Source: JAOUEA01 sp963825685 (lineage in GTDB: Bacteria > Actinomycetota > UBA4738 > HRBIN12). Taken from it: a stretch of DNA of 64,000 bases. A program made the translations under genes and the position numbers. The notes under the pieces were generated by a model that saw only the letters and a program-made list of their open reading frames with translations, was not told the DNA's origin and ran no database searches. Positions 25,919 to 34,637 of this stretch are shown here, piece by piece; the stretch's first letter is position 1, and each line of letters starts with the position of its first letter. The stretch is from positions 1 through 64,000 of the forward strand of contig CAWGUD010000007.1 of NCBI GenBank assembly GCA_963825685.1, written 5' to 3'.

Positions 25919-27363
25919 GTGTGGTGCACCCCCGCCGGCCGTGTGCGCAGGTGCCAGCCGTGTGGCTCGATCAGCTCGTCGGACTGCGCCGGGCCCCACG
26001 ATCCTCGCTTGTAGAAGAAGAGCGGCGAGGGCTGCTCGAGGATCGGGGTCACGATCTCCCAGGCCCGCTCGACGCCGTCCTCGCGGGTGAACAGCGTGTG
26101 GTCGCCGGACATGGCATCGTGCAGCAGCCGCTCGTAGGCCTCGGCGAGCGCGTTCGTGAACGACCGGTCGTAGTCGAAGTCCATCCGCACGGTCTGCAGC
26201 TCGTACCCCGGTCCGGGGATCTTCGCCTGGAACGCGAGCGAGATGCCCTCGTCGGGCTGCACCCTGATCGTGAGGTGGTTCGACGGGATGTGGTCGATCT
26301 CGAGCTCGCGGAACAACACCTCGGGCGCCTGCCGGAAGTAGACCGCGATCTCGGTGTTCCGCTCCGGCAGCTCCTTGCCGTGGCGCAGGTAGAACGGCAC
26401 ACCGTCCCAGCGCCAGTTGTCGATCCAGAGCTTGGCGGCGACGAACGTCTCCGTCTGGCTCTTCGGGTCGACGCCGTCTTCCTTGCGGTACCCGTCGTAC
26501 TGACCACGCACGACGTCGCCCGGGTCGATCGGCCGCACGCCCTTCAGGAGCTTCACCTTCTCGTCACGGAACGCCTCGGCCTCGAGCGAGCGCGGCGGCT
26601 CCATCGCGAGGAACGCCATCACCTGCAGCATGTGGTTCTGCAGCAGATCCCGGATCGCGCCCGCGTGCTCGTAGTAGCCGGCCCGTCCTTCGACGCCGAT
26701 CGACTCGGCCACCGTGATCTGCACGTGGTCGACGGCGTCGCGGTTCCACACACGCTCCCAGATCGAGTTCGCGAAACGGAACACCACGAGGTTCTGCACC
26801 GTCTCCTTGCCGAGGTAGTGATCGATGCGGAACAGCTGGTGCTCGTCGAAGGCCGTGTGGATCTCGGCCGAGAGCGCCTTGGCCGAGTCGAGGGAGTGGC
26901 CGAACGGCTTCTCCACCACGATGCGCGAGTTCGCGGTGTTCGCTCCGATCGAGGCGAGGCTCTTCACGATCGTCGGGAACGTCGACGGCGGCACGGCGAG
27001 GTAGAACAGGCGGCCGTCCTGCGCGCCGAGGTCGCGATCGGCGTGCTCCAGCGCCTGCTTCAGGCTGCCGATCGCGGCCTCATCGTCGAACGTGCCGGAG
27101 ATGAACGAGAGGGAGCCGGCGAACCGCGTCCAGGCACCCTCGTCGAGCGGCGTGCGCGAGTAGGTCTCGACCGACTCCCGGGCGTGCTGGCGGAACGCCT
27201 CGTCGTCCCACGCGTCCATCGCGAAGCCGATCACGCAGTGCCGCTCGGGGAGCAGGCCCGCGACGGCCAGGTTGTAGAGGGCCGGGATCACCTTCTTCTT
27301 CGCGAGGTCGCCGCTCGCGCCGAAGAGGACGATCGCCTGGGGGTTCGGTGGTCGCAGCGCCAT
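25915..27363 (-). CDS. zwf: glucose-6-phosphate 1-dehydrogenase
   Basis: It oxidises glucose 6-phosphate to 6-phosphogluconolactone with NADP, the entry to the pentose phosphate pathway. The 482 residues show the dinucleotide motif VLFGASGDLAKKKVIPALY and the catalytic RIDHYLGKETVQN. ATG 27363 is 3 bp after the pgi stop. The neighbours gnd and pgi supply the adjoining reactions. The lactonase (pgl) and the transketolase/transaldolase genes that often sit here are not in this run. Confidence 0.97.
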   Translation of the reverse strand: MALRPPNPQAIVLFGASGDLAKKKVIPALYNLAVAGLLPERHCVIGFAMDAWDDEAFRQHARESVETYSRTPLDEGAWTRFAGSLSFISGTFDDEAAIGSLKQALEHADRDLGAQDGRLFYLAVPPSTFPTIVKSLASIGANTANSRIVVEKPFGHSLDSAKALSAEIHTAFDEHQLFRIDHYLGKETVQNLVVFRFANSIWERVWNRDAVDHVQITVAESIGVEGRAGYYEHAGAIRDLLQNHMLQVMAFLAMEPPRSLEAEAFRDEKVKLLKGVRPIDPGDVVRGQYDGYRKEDGVDPKSQTETFVAAKLWIDNWRWDGVPFYLRHGKELPERNTEIAVYFRQAPEVLFRELEIDHIPSNHLTIRVQPDEGISLAFQAKIPGPGYELQTVRMDFDYDRSFTNALAEAYERLLHDAMSGDHTLFTREDGVERAWEIVTPILEQPSPLFFYKRGSWGPAQSDELIEPHGWHLRTRPAGVHHT

Positions 27364-27366
27364 CGG

Positions 27367-29001
27367 TCAGCCCTCCTCGGGATCGCGCAGCCGACGGTAG
27401 CGGCCGATCAGCCCGAGCGTCGAGGGGTCGTGTGAGCCGACGGCGGGCTCGGCGTCGGCCTGCAGCTCGGGGAGCACCTTCAGCGCGAGCGACTTCCCGA
27501 GTTCCACGCCCCACTGGTCGAACGAGTCGATGTGCCAGATCGTGCCCTTCGTGAACACCTCGTGCTCGTACGTCGCGATCAGCTGTCCGAGCGTTCGCGG
27601 CGTGAGCGCCCGCGCGAGGATCGTCGACGTCGGATGGTTCCCGGCGAACGTGCGCGCGGCGACCTGGTGCGCGGGCACCCCCTCCGCCTCGACCTGCTCG
27701 CGCGACTTGCCGAACGCGAGCGCCTCCGTCTGCGCGAAGAAGTTCGCCATCAGCAGGTCGTGGTGGCCGGGCACGGCATCGGTGGGCTGCGCGAAGCCGA
27801 TGAAGTCGGCCGGCACGAGCCGCGTGCCCTGGTGCAGCAGTTGGTAGTACGCGTGCTGGCCGTTCGTGCCGGGCGTGCCCCACACGATCTCGCCGGTGTC
27901 GTAGGTGACCGGATCGCCGTCGAGGTCGACCGACTTGCCGTTCGATTCCATCTCGAGCTGCTGCAGGTAGTCGGCGAACGCCGACAGGTGGTGGCTGTAC
28001 GGCAGGATCGCCTTCGTCTGCGCTCCCAGGAACGTCGCGTACCAGACCCCGAGCAGACCCATCAGCACCGGCACGTTCCGCTCGAGAGGCTCGGTCCGGA
28101 AGTGCTCGTCGATGTCGTGGAACCCGGCGAGCATCGCTCCGAAGGCGTCGGGGCCGATCGCGATCATCAGCGAGAGGCCGATCGCGGAGTCCATCGAGTA
28201 GCGGCCGCCGACCCAGTCCCAGAACCCGAACATGTTCGCGGGGTCGATGCCGAAGGCCCTCACCTTCTCCTCGGCGGTCGAGACCGCCACGAAGTGGCGC
28301 GCGACCGCGCGGTCGTCGCCGAGCCCGGCGACCAGCCAGTCCCGCGCGCTGCCCGCGTTCGTGAGCGTCTCGATCGTGCCGAACGTCTTCGACGAGATGA
28401 TGAACAGCGTCGTCGCCGGGTCGAGGTCGCGCGTGGCCTCGGCGATGTCGGCGCCGTCGACGTTCGAGACGAAGCGGTAGGTCATCGAGCGGTCGGTGTG
28501 GTCGCGCAACGCTTCCACCGCCATCTTCGGCCCGAGGTCGCTGCCGCCGATGCCGATGTTCACGACGGCGCGCATCCGCTCGCCGGTGTGGCCCGTCCAC
28601 TCACCCGATCGCACGCGCTCGGCGAACGCGCCCATGCGATCGAGGACCTCGTGCACCTCGGGCACGACGTCGCGTCCGTCGACCTCGATGCGTGTCTCGC
28701 GCGGGGCGCGCAGGGCCACGTGCAGCACGGCGCGATCCTCCGTGACGTTGATCCGCTCGCCGGCGAACATCGCGTCGATGCGCTCACGCAGGCCCGCTCG
28801 GCGAGCGAGCGCCAGGAGCAACTCGATCGTCTCGTCGGTCACCACGTGCTTCGAGTAGTCGAGGAAGAGGTCGCCGGCTTCGGCCGAGAGCCGCTCCGCG
28901 CGGTGGGGATCGTCGGCGAACAGCCCACGCAGGTGTGCCGACCGCATCACCTCGGCGTGCGCGGCGACGGCCGCCCACTCGGGTGAATCGGCGATCTTCA
29001 C
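27367..29001 (-). CDS. pgi: glucose-6-phosphate isomerase
   Basis: It interconverts glucose 6-phosphate and fructose 6-phosphate. At 544 residues it is of normal length. Signatures: VVNIGIGGSDLGPKMA, the catalytic segment FIISSKTFGTIET, WDWVGGRYSMDSAIG, and the C-terminal FDQWGVELGKSLA with the catalytic Lys. I chose GTG 29001 because it overlaps the gnd stop by GTGA and gives the conserved N-terminus (KIADSPEWAAVAAHA). The longer open frame upstream overlaps gnd and has no homology. Confidence 0.96.
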   Translation of the reverse strand: MKIADSPEWAAVAAHAEVMRSAHLRGLFADDPHRAERLSAEAGDLFLDYSKHVVTDETIELLLALARRAGLRERIDAMFAGERINVTEDRAVLHVALRAPRETRIEVDGRDVVPEVHEVLDRMGAFAERVRSGEWTGHTGERMRAVVNIGIGGSDLGPKMAVEALRDHTDRSMTYRFVSNVDGADIAEATRDLDPATTLFIISSKTFGTIETLTNAGSARDWLVAGLGDDRAVARHFVAVSTAEEKVRAFGIDPANMFGFWDWVGGRYSMDSAIGLSLMIAIGPDAFGAMLAGFHDIDEHFRTEPLERNVPVLMGLLGVWYATFLGAQTKAILPYSHHLSAFADYLQQLEMESNGKSVDLDGDPVTYDTGEIVWGTPGTNGQHAYYQLLHQGTRLVPADFIGFAQPTDAVPGHHDLLMANFFAQTEALAFGKSREQVEAEGVPAHQVAARTFAGNHPTSTILARALTPRTLGQLIATYEHEVFTKGTIWHIDSFDQWGVELGKSLALKVLPELQADAEPAVGSHDPSTLGLIGRYRRLRDPEEG

Positions 29002-30020
29002 CCCGACGCCTTCTCGTCGTGCCCGCCGAACTCCTTGCGCATCGCCGAGAGCACGCGGTTCGCGAACTCCGCCTCGCCCCGGGATTCGAACCGGTCGAAG
29101 AGGGCTGCCGAGAGCACGTGCGCCGGCACGCCTTCGTCGACGGCGGCCAGCAGCGTCCACCGGCCCTCGCCGGAGTCGCTGACGCGCCCCTGGAAGCCGT
29201 CGAGGTCGGGATCGGCGAGCAGGGCCGCGGCCGTCAGGTCGAGCAGCCACGATCCGATCACGCTTCCTCGGCGCCACACCTCGGCGACCTCGGTCGTGTC
29301 GATGTCGAACCGGTAGAACTCGGGTTCGCGCAGCGGGGTGGTCTCGGCGTCGGCGTCACGCTGCTCGTTCCCCACGTTCGCGTGTCGCAGCACGTTCAAC
29401 CCCTCGGCATAGGCGGCCATGAGGCCGTACTCGATGCCGTTGTGCACCATCTTCACGAAGTGTCCGGCCCCTGCCGGGCCGCAATGCAGGTAGCCGGCCT
29501 CGGCCGTGCTGGGTCGAGCCGACGCGTCGCGGCCCGGCGTGCGCGGCGCCGCATCGACCCCGGGGGCGAGCGCCGCGAAGACCGGGTCGAGGTGCGCCAC
29601 GATGTCGGCCTCGCCGCCGATCATCATGCAGAACCCGCGATCGAGCCCGAAGACGCCGCCGCTCGTGCCGACGTCGACGTAGTGCACGCCCCGCGGCTCG
29701 AACGCCTTCGCCCGCTCGATGTCGTCTCGGTAGTAGGTGTTCCCCCCGTCGATCACGATGTCGCCGGCGTCCATCAGGTCGGCGAGCTGCGACGCGGTCG
29801 AGCCTGCGAACGCGGCCGGCACCATGATCCAGGCGGCCCGTGGCGGCGTGAGCTTCGCGACGAAGTCCTCGAGCGATGCGGAGCCGGTGGCCCCCTCGCC
29901 CTCGAGCTGCGCGATCGCGTCGGCGCTCACGTCGTAGACGACGACCTCGTGGCCGGCTCGCATCAGGCGCCGCGACAGGTTGGCGCCCATACGACCGAGT
30001 CCCACCATGCCAAGCTGCAT
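28998..30020 (-). CDS. gnd: 6-phosphogluconate dehydrogenase, decarboxylating (GntZ/short type)
   Basis: It converts 6-phosphogluconate to ribulose 5-phosphate and CO2. The 340 residues are of the short form, with the Rossmann motif LGMVGLGRMGANLSRRLM, the substrate loop DVGTSGGVFGLDRGFCMMIGG and the catalytic lysine and asparagine in HFVKMVHNGIEYGLM. ATG 30020 is preferred over 30041 because GAAGGGG stands 8-10 nt upstream. An insertion after the DPVFAALAPGVD segment (TPGRDASARPSTAEAGYLHC) is slightly longer than usual. Confidence 0.95.
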   Translation of the reverse strand: MQLGMVGLGRMGANLSRRLMRAGHEVVVYDVSADAIAQLEGEGATGSASLEDFVAKLTPPRAAWIMVPAAFAGSTASQLADLMDAGDIVIDGGNTYYRDDIERAKAFEPRGVHYVDVGTSGGVFGLDRGFCMMIGGEADIVAHLDPVFAALAPGVDAAPRTPGRDASARPSTAEAGYLHCGPAGAGHFVKMVHNGIEYGLMAAYAEGLNVLRHANVGNEQRDADAETTPLREPEFYRFDIDTTEVAEVWRRGSVIGSWLLDLTAAALLADPDLDGFQGRVSDSGEGRWTLLAAVDEGVPAHVLSAALFDRFESRGEAEFANRVLSAMRKEFGGHDEKASG

Positions 30021-30112
30021 CGGTTGCACCCCTTCGCTCATCGCGGGCTGGCGCCCACCGGGTCATCCTCGCAGACCGAGGCGGGGTGGCGCAGCGGGGT
30101 GGCGCGTGACGG

Positions 30113-30715
30113 TTAGGAGTAGTACTCGACGATGAGGCGCTCTTCGACCGCGACCGGCAGCGGCACCTCGTCGCGCTCGGGCTGCCGCGAGAGGGTCCCC
30201 TGCAGCTGCTCCTTGTTGCGGTAGAGGTACGGCGGGGGATCGGGCGTGATCTCCGCGGCCTCACGGACCGCGACGAAGTTCTTGGCCTTGCCCGAGATCT
30301 CGATCGTCTGCTCGGGCTTCACGCGGGCGCTCGGCACGTTCACGCGCTTGCCGTCGAGCAGCACGTGGCCGTGCGAGACGAGCTGACGAGCCTGCCGCGA
30401 GGTGAGCGCGAAGCCCAGGCGGAGCACCACCGTGTCGAGGCGGGTCTCGAGGCGGCGGATCAGTTCCTCGCCCGTCACGCCCTTGCTCGCCGTCGCCTCG
30501 TCGTAGTAGCGGCGCATCTGGCTCTCGCTCACGCCGTAGATCGCGCGGAGCTTCTGCTTCTCGACGAGCCGCGTCTGGTACTCGGAGATGCGCTTGCGGC
30601 CGCGGCCGTGCTGGCCGGGTGGGTAGGGGCGCTTGTTCGACGGGCAGTTGGGTCGCCCGCAGAGCGGCTCGCCCACGCGACGACAGGTGCGGTGTTTGGG
30701 TCCGATCTTGTCCAT
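30113..30715 (-). CDS. rpsD: 30S ribosomal protein S4
   Basis: 200 residues. The N-terminus keeps zinc-type cysteines (CRRVGEPLCGRPNC), and the S4 RNA-binding domain reads RLETRLDTVVLRLGFALTSR then QLVSHGHVLLDGKRVNVPS. S4 nucleates 16S rRNA folding. Here it is monocistronic at its 5' side and separated from rpsM-rpsK-rpoA. The 92 nt to gnd are short enough for readthrough. The 158-nt upstream spacer holds a divergent promoter region; I see no unambiguous boxes in it. Confidence 0.97.
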   Translation of the reverse strand: MDKIGPKHRTCRRVGEPLCGRPNCPSNKRPYPPGQHGRGRKRISEYQTRLVEKQKLRAIYGVSESQMRRYYDEATASKGVTGEELIRRLETRLDTVVLRLGFALTSRQARQLVSHGHVLLDGKRVNVPSARVKPEQTIEISGKAKNFVAVREAAEITPDPPPYLYRNKEQLQGTLSRQPERDEVPLPVAVEERLIVEYYS

Positions 30716-30874
30716 GGGTCTCCCGTGATCCTCCAGCCTGTTGGGTGTTCCCGCTGGCCAGGGCGCGTGGGCTGGGCTGCCCCTGACCGTGGAGACGTCG
30801 CCGAGAGCGACAGGCGCGCTGCGAGAACTCGTGCCCTTCCGGTGTGCACCGACGATACCAGCCGACCTGCGAAG
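30716..30874. other. divergent intergenic region upstream of rpsD
   Basis: No gene is visible in this 159-nt spacer between rpsD (-) and the glycohydrolase gene (+). It must carry both promoters, and on the minus strand a leader of up to about 150 nt for rpsD. A ribosomal autoregulatory structure is conceivable but I could not recognise one. Confidence 0.3.
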
Positions 30875-31815
30875 ATGCCCCGCGTGGACGCCGCGCAGGA
30901 CCGTGTCGTCGGCAGCATCCTGGGTCTCGCGCTCGGCGACGCGCTCGGTGCGCCGTTCGAGTTCCGGCGGGCGGACGATGTGCCCGACCCGGTGCCGGCG
31001 TTCGAGCTCCCGTGGATGGGGCTGCCGCCCGGATCCACGACCGACGACACGGCGATGGCCCGCAACCTCTGGACGAGCCTGATCGCGACGGGCGGTGAGC
31101 TCGACACCGGCGACGTGCTGCGGCGGCACCTCGCGTGGCTCGCGACGGCCCCTCCCGACGTGGGGAACCTCACGCGCCGGGTGCTGAGCGGGTGGCGCGA
31201 CGGGGAGCCGGACCCGGCGCACGGCTACGTGGTCAGGAGAGGCCCGGAGGTGAGCGCCGGGAACGGGAGCGTGATGTACTGCGCGCCCCTCGGGCTCGCC
31301 TACGCGTTCCGATCCGTCGATCTGCTCGAGGCCGCCCCGGCGTTGAGCGCGCTGACCCATGCCGACGAGCGGTGCCGCACGGCGTGCCTTGGCGGTGACG
31401 CTCGCCGCCGCGGCGCTCGTGAGGGGCGATCCCGCCGACCGTGCCGTGCTGGAGTCGCTGGCTGCGCGTCGAGGGTCGCGAGGGAGCCGAGGAGCTCGAG
31501 TACCTGGTGGGCGCCGCCGGCACCGAACGACCGATCGACGGGCCCGATCAGGGGTTCGTGCTCTTCACGGCAGGGGTCGCGTTGAGGGTCGCCGGCGAGG
31601 GCATGCCGTTCGAGCAGGGTCTGCGCGACGTCGTGGCGCTCGGTGGCGACACCGATACGAACGCCGCGGTCGCCGGGGCGCTGCTCGGGGCGCTGCACGG
31701 CGCCGCGGCGCTGCCGACCGCGTGGCTCGCGCGCCTGCAGGACCGTTCGGCGATCGAGGACGAGGCGCGGGCGCTGGCCGGTCTCGCGACCCCTCGCTCG
31801 TCTGATCCAGACTAG
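30875..31815 (+). CDS. ADP-ribosylglycohydrolase family protein (two frameshifts)
   Basis: It should remove ADP-ribose from a modified substrate. The binuclear magnesium site is visible at both ends: LGLALGDALGAPFEF and STTDDTAMARNL near the N-terminus, and ALGGDTDTNAAVAGALLGALHG near the C-terminus. The frame changes near 31385 (into LAVTLAAAALVRGDPADRA) and near 31460 (into RVEGREGAEELEYLVGAAG); the length is 3n+2. The substrate could be protein, DNA or ADP-ribose esters. Its stop shares CTAG with the convergent winged-helix gene. Confidence 0.85.
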
Positions 31816-32051
31816 TAGGCCTCGCCTCCGACCGTGTACTCGACCTCGCCGCTCTCGTCGAAGCGGCGCACCATGCCGGAGCTCGTCAGTTGCGACAGGA
31901 CCCGCTCGGCGAGGCTCGCCGACACGCCGAGGGAGCGCGCGAGACCGTCTCTCGTCCACACGCCGAAGGGATCGCGGTTCAGTGCGCGGACGATCGCGCG
32001 ACGAGCGTCGGCTTCCTCCTCGTCGTGCGTTCGCTCGAGTTCTGTCTCCAT
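31812..32051 (-). CDS. small winged-helix DNA-binding protein
   Basis: 79 residues: an acidic N-terminal tail, then a winged helix (RRAIVRALNRDPFGVWTRDG, LARSLGVSASLAERVLSQL, wing MVRRFDESGEVEYTV). A Shine-Dalgarno GGAGGTGA precedes ATG 32051. It probably regulates a nearby promoter; a 12-bp palindrome sits at 32137, in front of its own gene. The last 4 bases overlap the glycohydrolase stop from the other strand. Confidence 0.65.
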   Translation of the reverse strand: METELERTHDEEEADARRAIVRALNRDPFGVWTRDGLARSLGVSASLAERVLSQLTSSGMVRRFDESGEVEYTVGGEAY

Positions 32052-32136
32052 CGGTCGTCACCTCCGTGCACGCGTGGGTCGGTCGCCGCGTCACGTCAGT
32101 GTCCGACGACGGCGCGGGCGAGGGGAACGACCTGCG

Positions 32137-32148
32137 GGGAACGTTCCC
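32137..32148. promoter_or_regulatory. 12-bp perfect palindrome GGGAACGTTCCC
   Basis: It lies in the 219-nt divergent spacer between the winged-helix gene (-) and the 74-residue gene (+). A dyad of this length upstream of a small DNA-binding protein could be its operator. I found no second copy nearby. Confidence 0.35.
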
Positions 32149-32270
32149 GCACCGTTCGTCGGACGTTCACCGCTCCATGCCGCGGCGACCCGCTCGTGTG
32201 ACATGCCCGGGGGAGACGACTTCGGCTACGGTGCGATCGTTCGCAACGGGAGTCGGCAGAGGAGCGACCG

Positions 32271-32495
32271 ATGGAGCCGAGCGAGATCTTCGACCTGATC
32301 GTGAAGGCCGACGAGAAGCTGAAGTACGCCACGGCCGGCAAGGGTGACGTGCGCGCGAAGCAGGCCGGCGAGTTGCTGGCGGAGGCCCTGCGCGAGGCGG
32401 AGGCGATCGGGAACGACGCCTTGGTGCAACAGGCGAAGGTGCGTCTCGCCGACCTCGACGCGATCGTCGGTGGCGGTCAGTCGAGTCCCGACTAG
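32271..32495 (+). CDS. conserved-looking small helical protein, unknown function
   Basis: 74 residues: EPSEIFDLIVKADEKLKYAT, then KQAGELLAEALREAEAIGNDA and ALVQQAKVRLADLD, all predicted alpha-helical and TPR-like. AGAGGAG stands about 8 nt before ATG 32271. TACGGT (32225-32230) is a candidate -10. The stop TAG is shared with the anti-sigma gene on the other strand through ACTAGT. No signal or metal site is seen. Confidence 0.6.
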   Translation: MEPSEIFDLIVKADEKLKYATAGKGDVRAKQAGELLAEALREAEAIGNDALVQQAKVRLADLDAIVGGGQSSPD

Positions 32496-32765
32496 TCCTG
32501 CGCGGCAAGGCCACCGGCGCGCCAGCGACGGAACACCTCGCGCATCGCATCGCGCTGATCCTCGGAGACCTGGTCCTCGGTGAGGCGCCCGGTGACCTCG
32601 ATCGTGGTGCGGAACTGCGACATCACGGCCGTGCACCCCGCGCACGTCGCCGAGATGGCGCTCGAACCGAGCCCGGTCGGCGTCGCTCATCGCGCCCTCG
32701 ACGAAGTCGGTGACGACCTCGACCAGTTCCCGGCACGTCAGGTCGTCATCGCTCGTTCGGGTCAT
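32492..32765 (-). CDS. zinc-finger anti-sigma factor (one frameshift)
   Basis: MTRTSDDDLTCRELVEVVTD opens a ZAS-type domain; HL and then ATCAGCTAVM supply the HxxxCxxC zinc motif. The frame slips by one base around 32645, between RFERHL and ATCAGC; the length is 3n+1. After the slip the reading continues with FRTTIEVTGRLTEDQVSEDQ and ends with RWRAGGLAAQD. There is no membrane segment, so it would be a soluble redox- or zinc-sensing anti-sigma. The ATG overlaps the ECF sigma stop by 4 bp, so the sigma gene is its partner. Confidence 0.82.
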
Positions 32766-33412
32766 GACGAAGCCTCGATCTCCATCTCGCGTTCCAACGC
32801 CGCGCGCACCTTGGCGCGAGCCCGGTGCAGCAGCACCCGCTGGTTGGTCTCGGTCAGGTCCAGGGCGTTACGGACCTCGTCCGAGGTCCATCCCAGGACG
32901 TCTCGCAGGCGGATCACCTGCGCCTGCATCGGCGGCAGCGCGTCGATCGCCCGGCGCACGGCGTCGAGCGTCTCCGACGACGTCAGCCGCGCCTCCGGGG
33001 CGCCTGCCCAGTCCACCGGCAGCGTCGACCAGTGACCGGCCCACGCACCGCTCCCCAGGAAGCGGTCGGGATCGAACGAGGGAGCGTCGAGGTCGTCGCC
33101 CGCCAGCGACGCGAACGGTGCGCTGCGGCCTTCCCGTTGCCCGCGCGTCTTGGCGATGTTCGTCACGATGCGCAGGATCCATGTGCGCAGCGACGACCGG
33201 CCCTCGAACCGGTCGATGCCCTGGAGCACGCCGAGCCACGCTTCCTGCACGACCTCCTCGGCGACGGCCTGCGACGAGACGTACATGCGAGCGACGCGGA
33301 GCATCATCGGCTGCAGCCGCTCGACGAGGGACATGAAGGCGGCCTCGTCGCCCTCGCGGAGGAGCCGGATCAGCTCGACGTCGTCGCCGGGCGCGGTGAC
33401 GGTGGCGTCCAC
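32762..33412 (-). CDS. ECF-type RNA polymerase sigma factor
   Basis: 216 residues, intact. Region 2: EAAFMSLVERLQPMMLRVAR and AEEVVQEAWLGVLQGIDRFEG. Region 4: AIDALPPMQAQVIRLRDVLG then EVRNALDLTETNQRVLLHRAR. The linker between regions 2 and 4 is longer than usual (GDDLDAPSFDPDRFLGSGAW). GTG 33412 is 7 nt downstream of TAGTCT, so the message is probably leaderless. It is followed by its zinc anti-sigma with an ATGA overlap. Confidence 0.9.
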   Translation of the reverse strand: MDATVTAPGDDVELIRLLREGDEAAFMSLVERLQPMMLRVARMYVSSQAVAEEVVQEAWLGVLQGIDRFEGRSSLRTWILRIVTNIAKTRGQREGRSAPFASLAGDDLDAPSFDPDRFLGSGAWAGHWSTLPVDWAGAPEARLTSSETLDAVRRAIDALPPMQAQVIRLRDVLGWTSDEVRNALDLTETNQRVLLHRARAKVRAALEREMEIEASS

Positions 33413-33419
33413 GAGGCGA

Positions 33420-33425
33420 AGACTA
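33420..33425 (-). promoter_or_regulatory. -10 box, leaderless, for the second ECF sigma gene
   Basis: TAGTCT on the minus strand, then 7 nt, then GTG 33412. No Shine-Dalgarno lies between. Confidence 0.45.
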
Positions 33426-33455
33426 GCGGGGGAGACGATCGGGAACGACGAGACG

Positions 33456-34544
33456 TCAGGTGGGGCGAACGATCCGCACGACCTGGGTGCCGTACCCGGC
33501 GACGGATCCGTACTGGACCTGGCCGCCCGGACCCGGGTGACGGGCGTGGATCATCGTGCCACCACCCACGTAGAGGGCGACGTGGCTGATCGGCGAGTAG
33601 AAGAACAGCAGGTCGCCCGGCTGCGCCTGTGACAGCGATGGCACGACGGCTCCCGAGCTCGCCTGCGCGGCCGAGGAGTGCGGCAGATAGACGCCGGCCT
33701 GCGCGTACGCCCAACTCGTGAGCCCCGAGCAGTCGAAGGTGTCGGGTCCGGCCGTGCCCCACACGTACGGGGATCCGAGGGCAGAGTCCGCGGCGCCGAT
33801 CGCGATCTGGGCGGCGCTCGCATCGGGGGGCGGGACGTACCCGCCACCGCCACCCGTGGTGTCGCCGCCGCCGCTCGTGCCCGTGTCGCTCGCCGCGTCG
33901 GCTTCCGCGTCCGCCGCCGCCGCCGCGGCGGCTTCCTGACGCTCGATGTAGTCGCGGTACTCCTGGTCGAGCTGTGCGGCGAGGGCCTTCTGCTCCTCGA
34001 GCATCGACTGGATCTCGGCCCGCTTGGCCTGCATCTGGTCGAGCTCGGCCGTCTTCTCGTCGATCGTCTCGGCGTAGCGGTCGGCCGCCCACTGGGCCTG
34101 CTGCTGGGCGTTCTCGGCGGCGGTCGCGAGGTCGGCGTCGTTCTGCGCGAGCGCGCCCATGAACTCGAGGCGGTCGGAGAACTCCGAGAGGTCGGAGGCG
34201 CCGAGCAGCACGTCCATCTGCGAGCCGGCGCCGGTGTACGCCTCGACGGCGCGGTCCTCGAGCTGACCCATCGCCTCGGCCGCGATCGCCTCGGCGGCTT
34301 CCTTGTCGTCGAGGGCGTCGGCGAGCCGGTCCTGCACGCCCTGGAGGCGGACCCGAGCATCGTTGTACTGCTCGATCGCGATCTCGAGCTCGTGGCCGAT
34401 CCGGTTCGCCTCGGCCTGGGCGGCCTCGACCTCAGCCTTCGTGGGGGCTGCGACCGATGCCGATCCTGCGGCGACGACGACGGTGGGGACGACGAAGACG
34501 ACGGCTAACGCGAGCCGTGCGATCCGCTTCGGGGTGCGGGTCAT
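33456..34544 (-). CDS. secreted NlpC/P60 peptidoglycan endopeptidase with coiled coil (RipA-like)
   Basis: 362 residues. A Sec signal peptide (RIARLALAVVFVVPTVVVAAG) is followed by a long coiled coil (EVEAAQAEANRIGHELEI to about residue 205), a Gly/Pro linker and an NlpC/P60 domain. The catalytic Cys is in DCSGLTSWAYAQAG and the His in ISHVALYVGGGTMIHA. Such enzymes cut D-Glu-mDAP bonds in the wall stem peptide during division; the coiled coil normally keeps them inactive until activated. GGAGGACG precedes ATG 34544. The promoter and 5' hairpin are annotated separately. Confidence 0.92.
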   Translation of the reverse strand: MTRTPKRIARLALAVVFVVPTVVVAAGSASVAAPTKAEVEAAQAEANRIGHELEIAIEQYNDARVRLQGVQDRLADALDDKEAAEAIAAEAMGQLEDRAVEAYTGAGSQMDVLLGASDLSEFSDRLEFMGALAQNDADLATAAENAQQQAQWAADRYAETIDEKTAELDQMQAKRAEIQSMLEEQKALAAQLDQEYRDYIERQEAAAAAAADAEADAASDTGTSGGGDTTGGGGGYVPPPDASAAQIAIGAADSALGSPYVWGTAGPDTFDCSGLTSWAYAQAGVYLPHSSAAQASSGAVVPSLSQAQPGDLLFFYSPISHVALYVGGGTMIHARHPGPGGQVQYGSVAGYGTQVVRIVRPT

Positions 34545-34578
34545 CGTCCTCCGGTGATCGGCCTACAGGAATACGAAA

Positions 34579-34598
34579 GGCTCCGGTTCTCCGGAGCC
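34579..34598 (-). terminator. 8-bp hairpin in the nlpC leader, possible terminator or 5' stabiliser
   Basis: GGCTCCGG and CCGGAGCC form a perfect 8-bp stem with a 4-nt loop. On the minus strand it is followed by TTTCGTATT. It starts just after the predicted transcript start of nlpC, so it is either a leader element controlling that gene or a terminator for the tRNA transcript coming from upstream. Confidence 0.5.
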
Positions 34599-34608
34599 AA
34601 CGTGAACG

Positions 34609-34637
34609 AGGCTACCGAGCGAAACGGAGGTCGTCAA
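34609..34637 (-). promoter_or_regulatory. sigma-A type promoter upstream of nlpC
   Basis: On the minus strand TTGACG (34637-34632) and TAGCCT (34614-34609) are separated by exactly 17 nt, the best -35/-10 pair in the window. Transcription would start near 34602 and give a leader of about 60 nt beginning with the hairpin. Confidence 0.65.
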
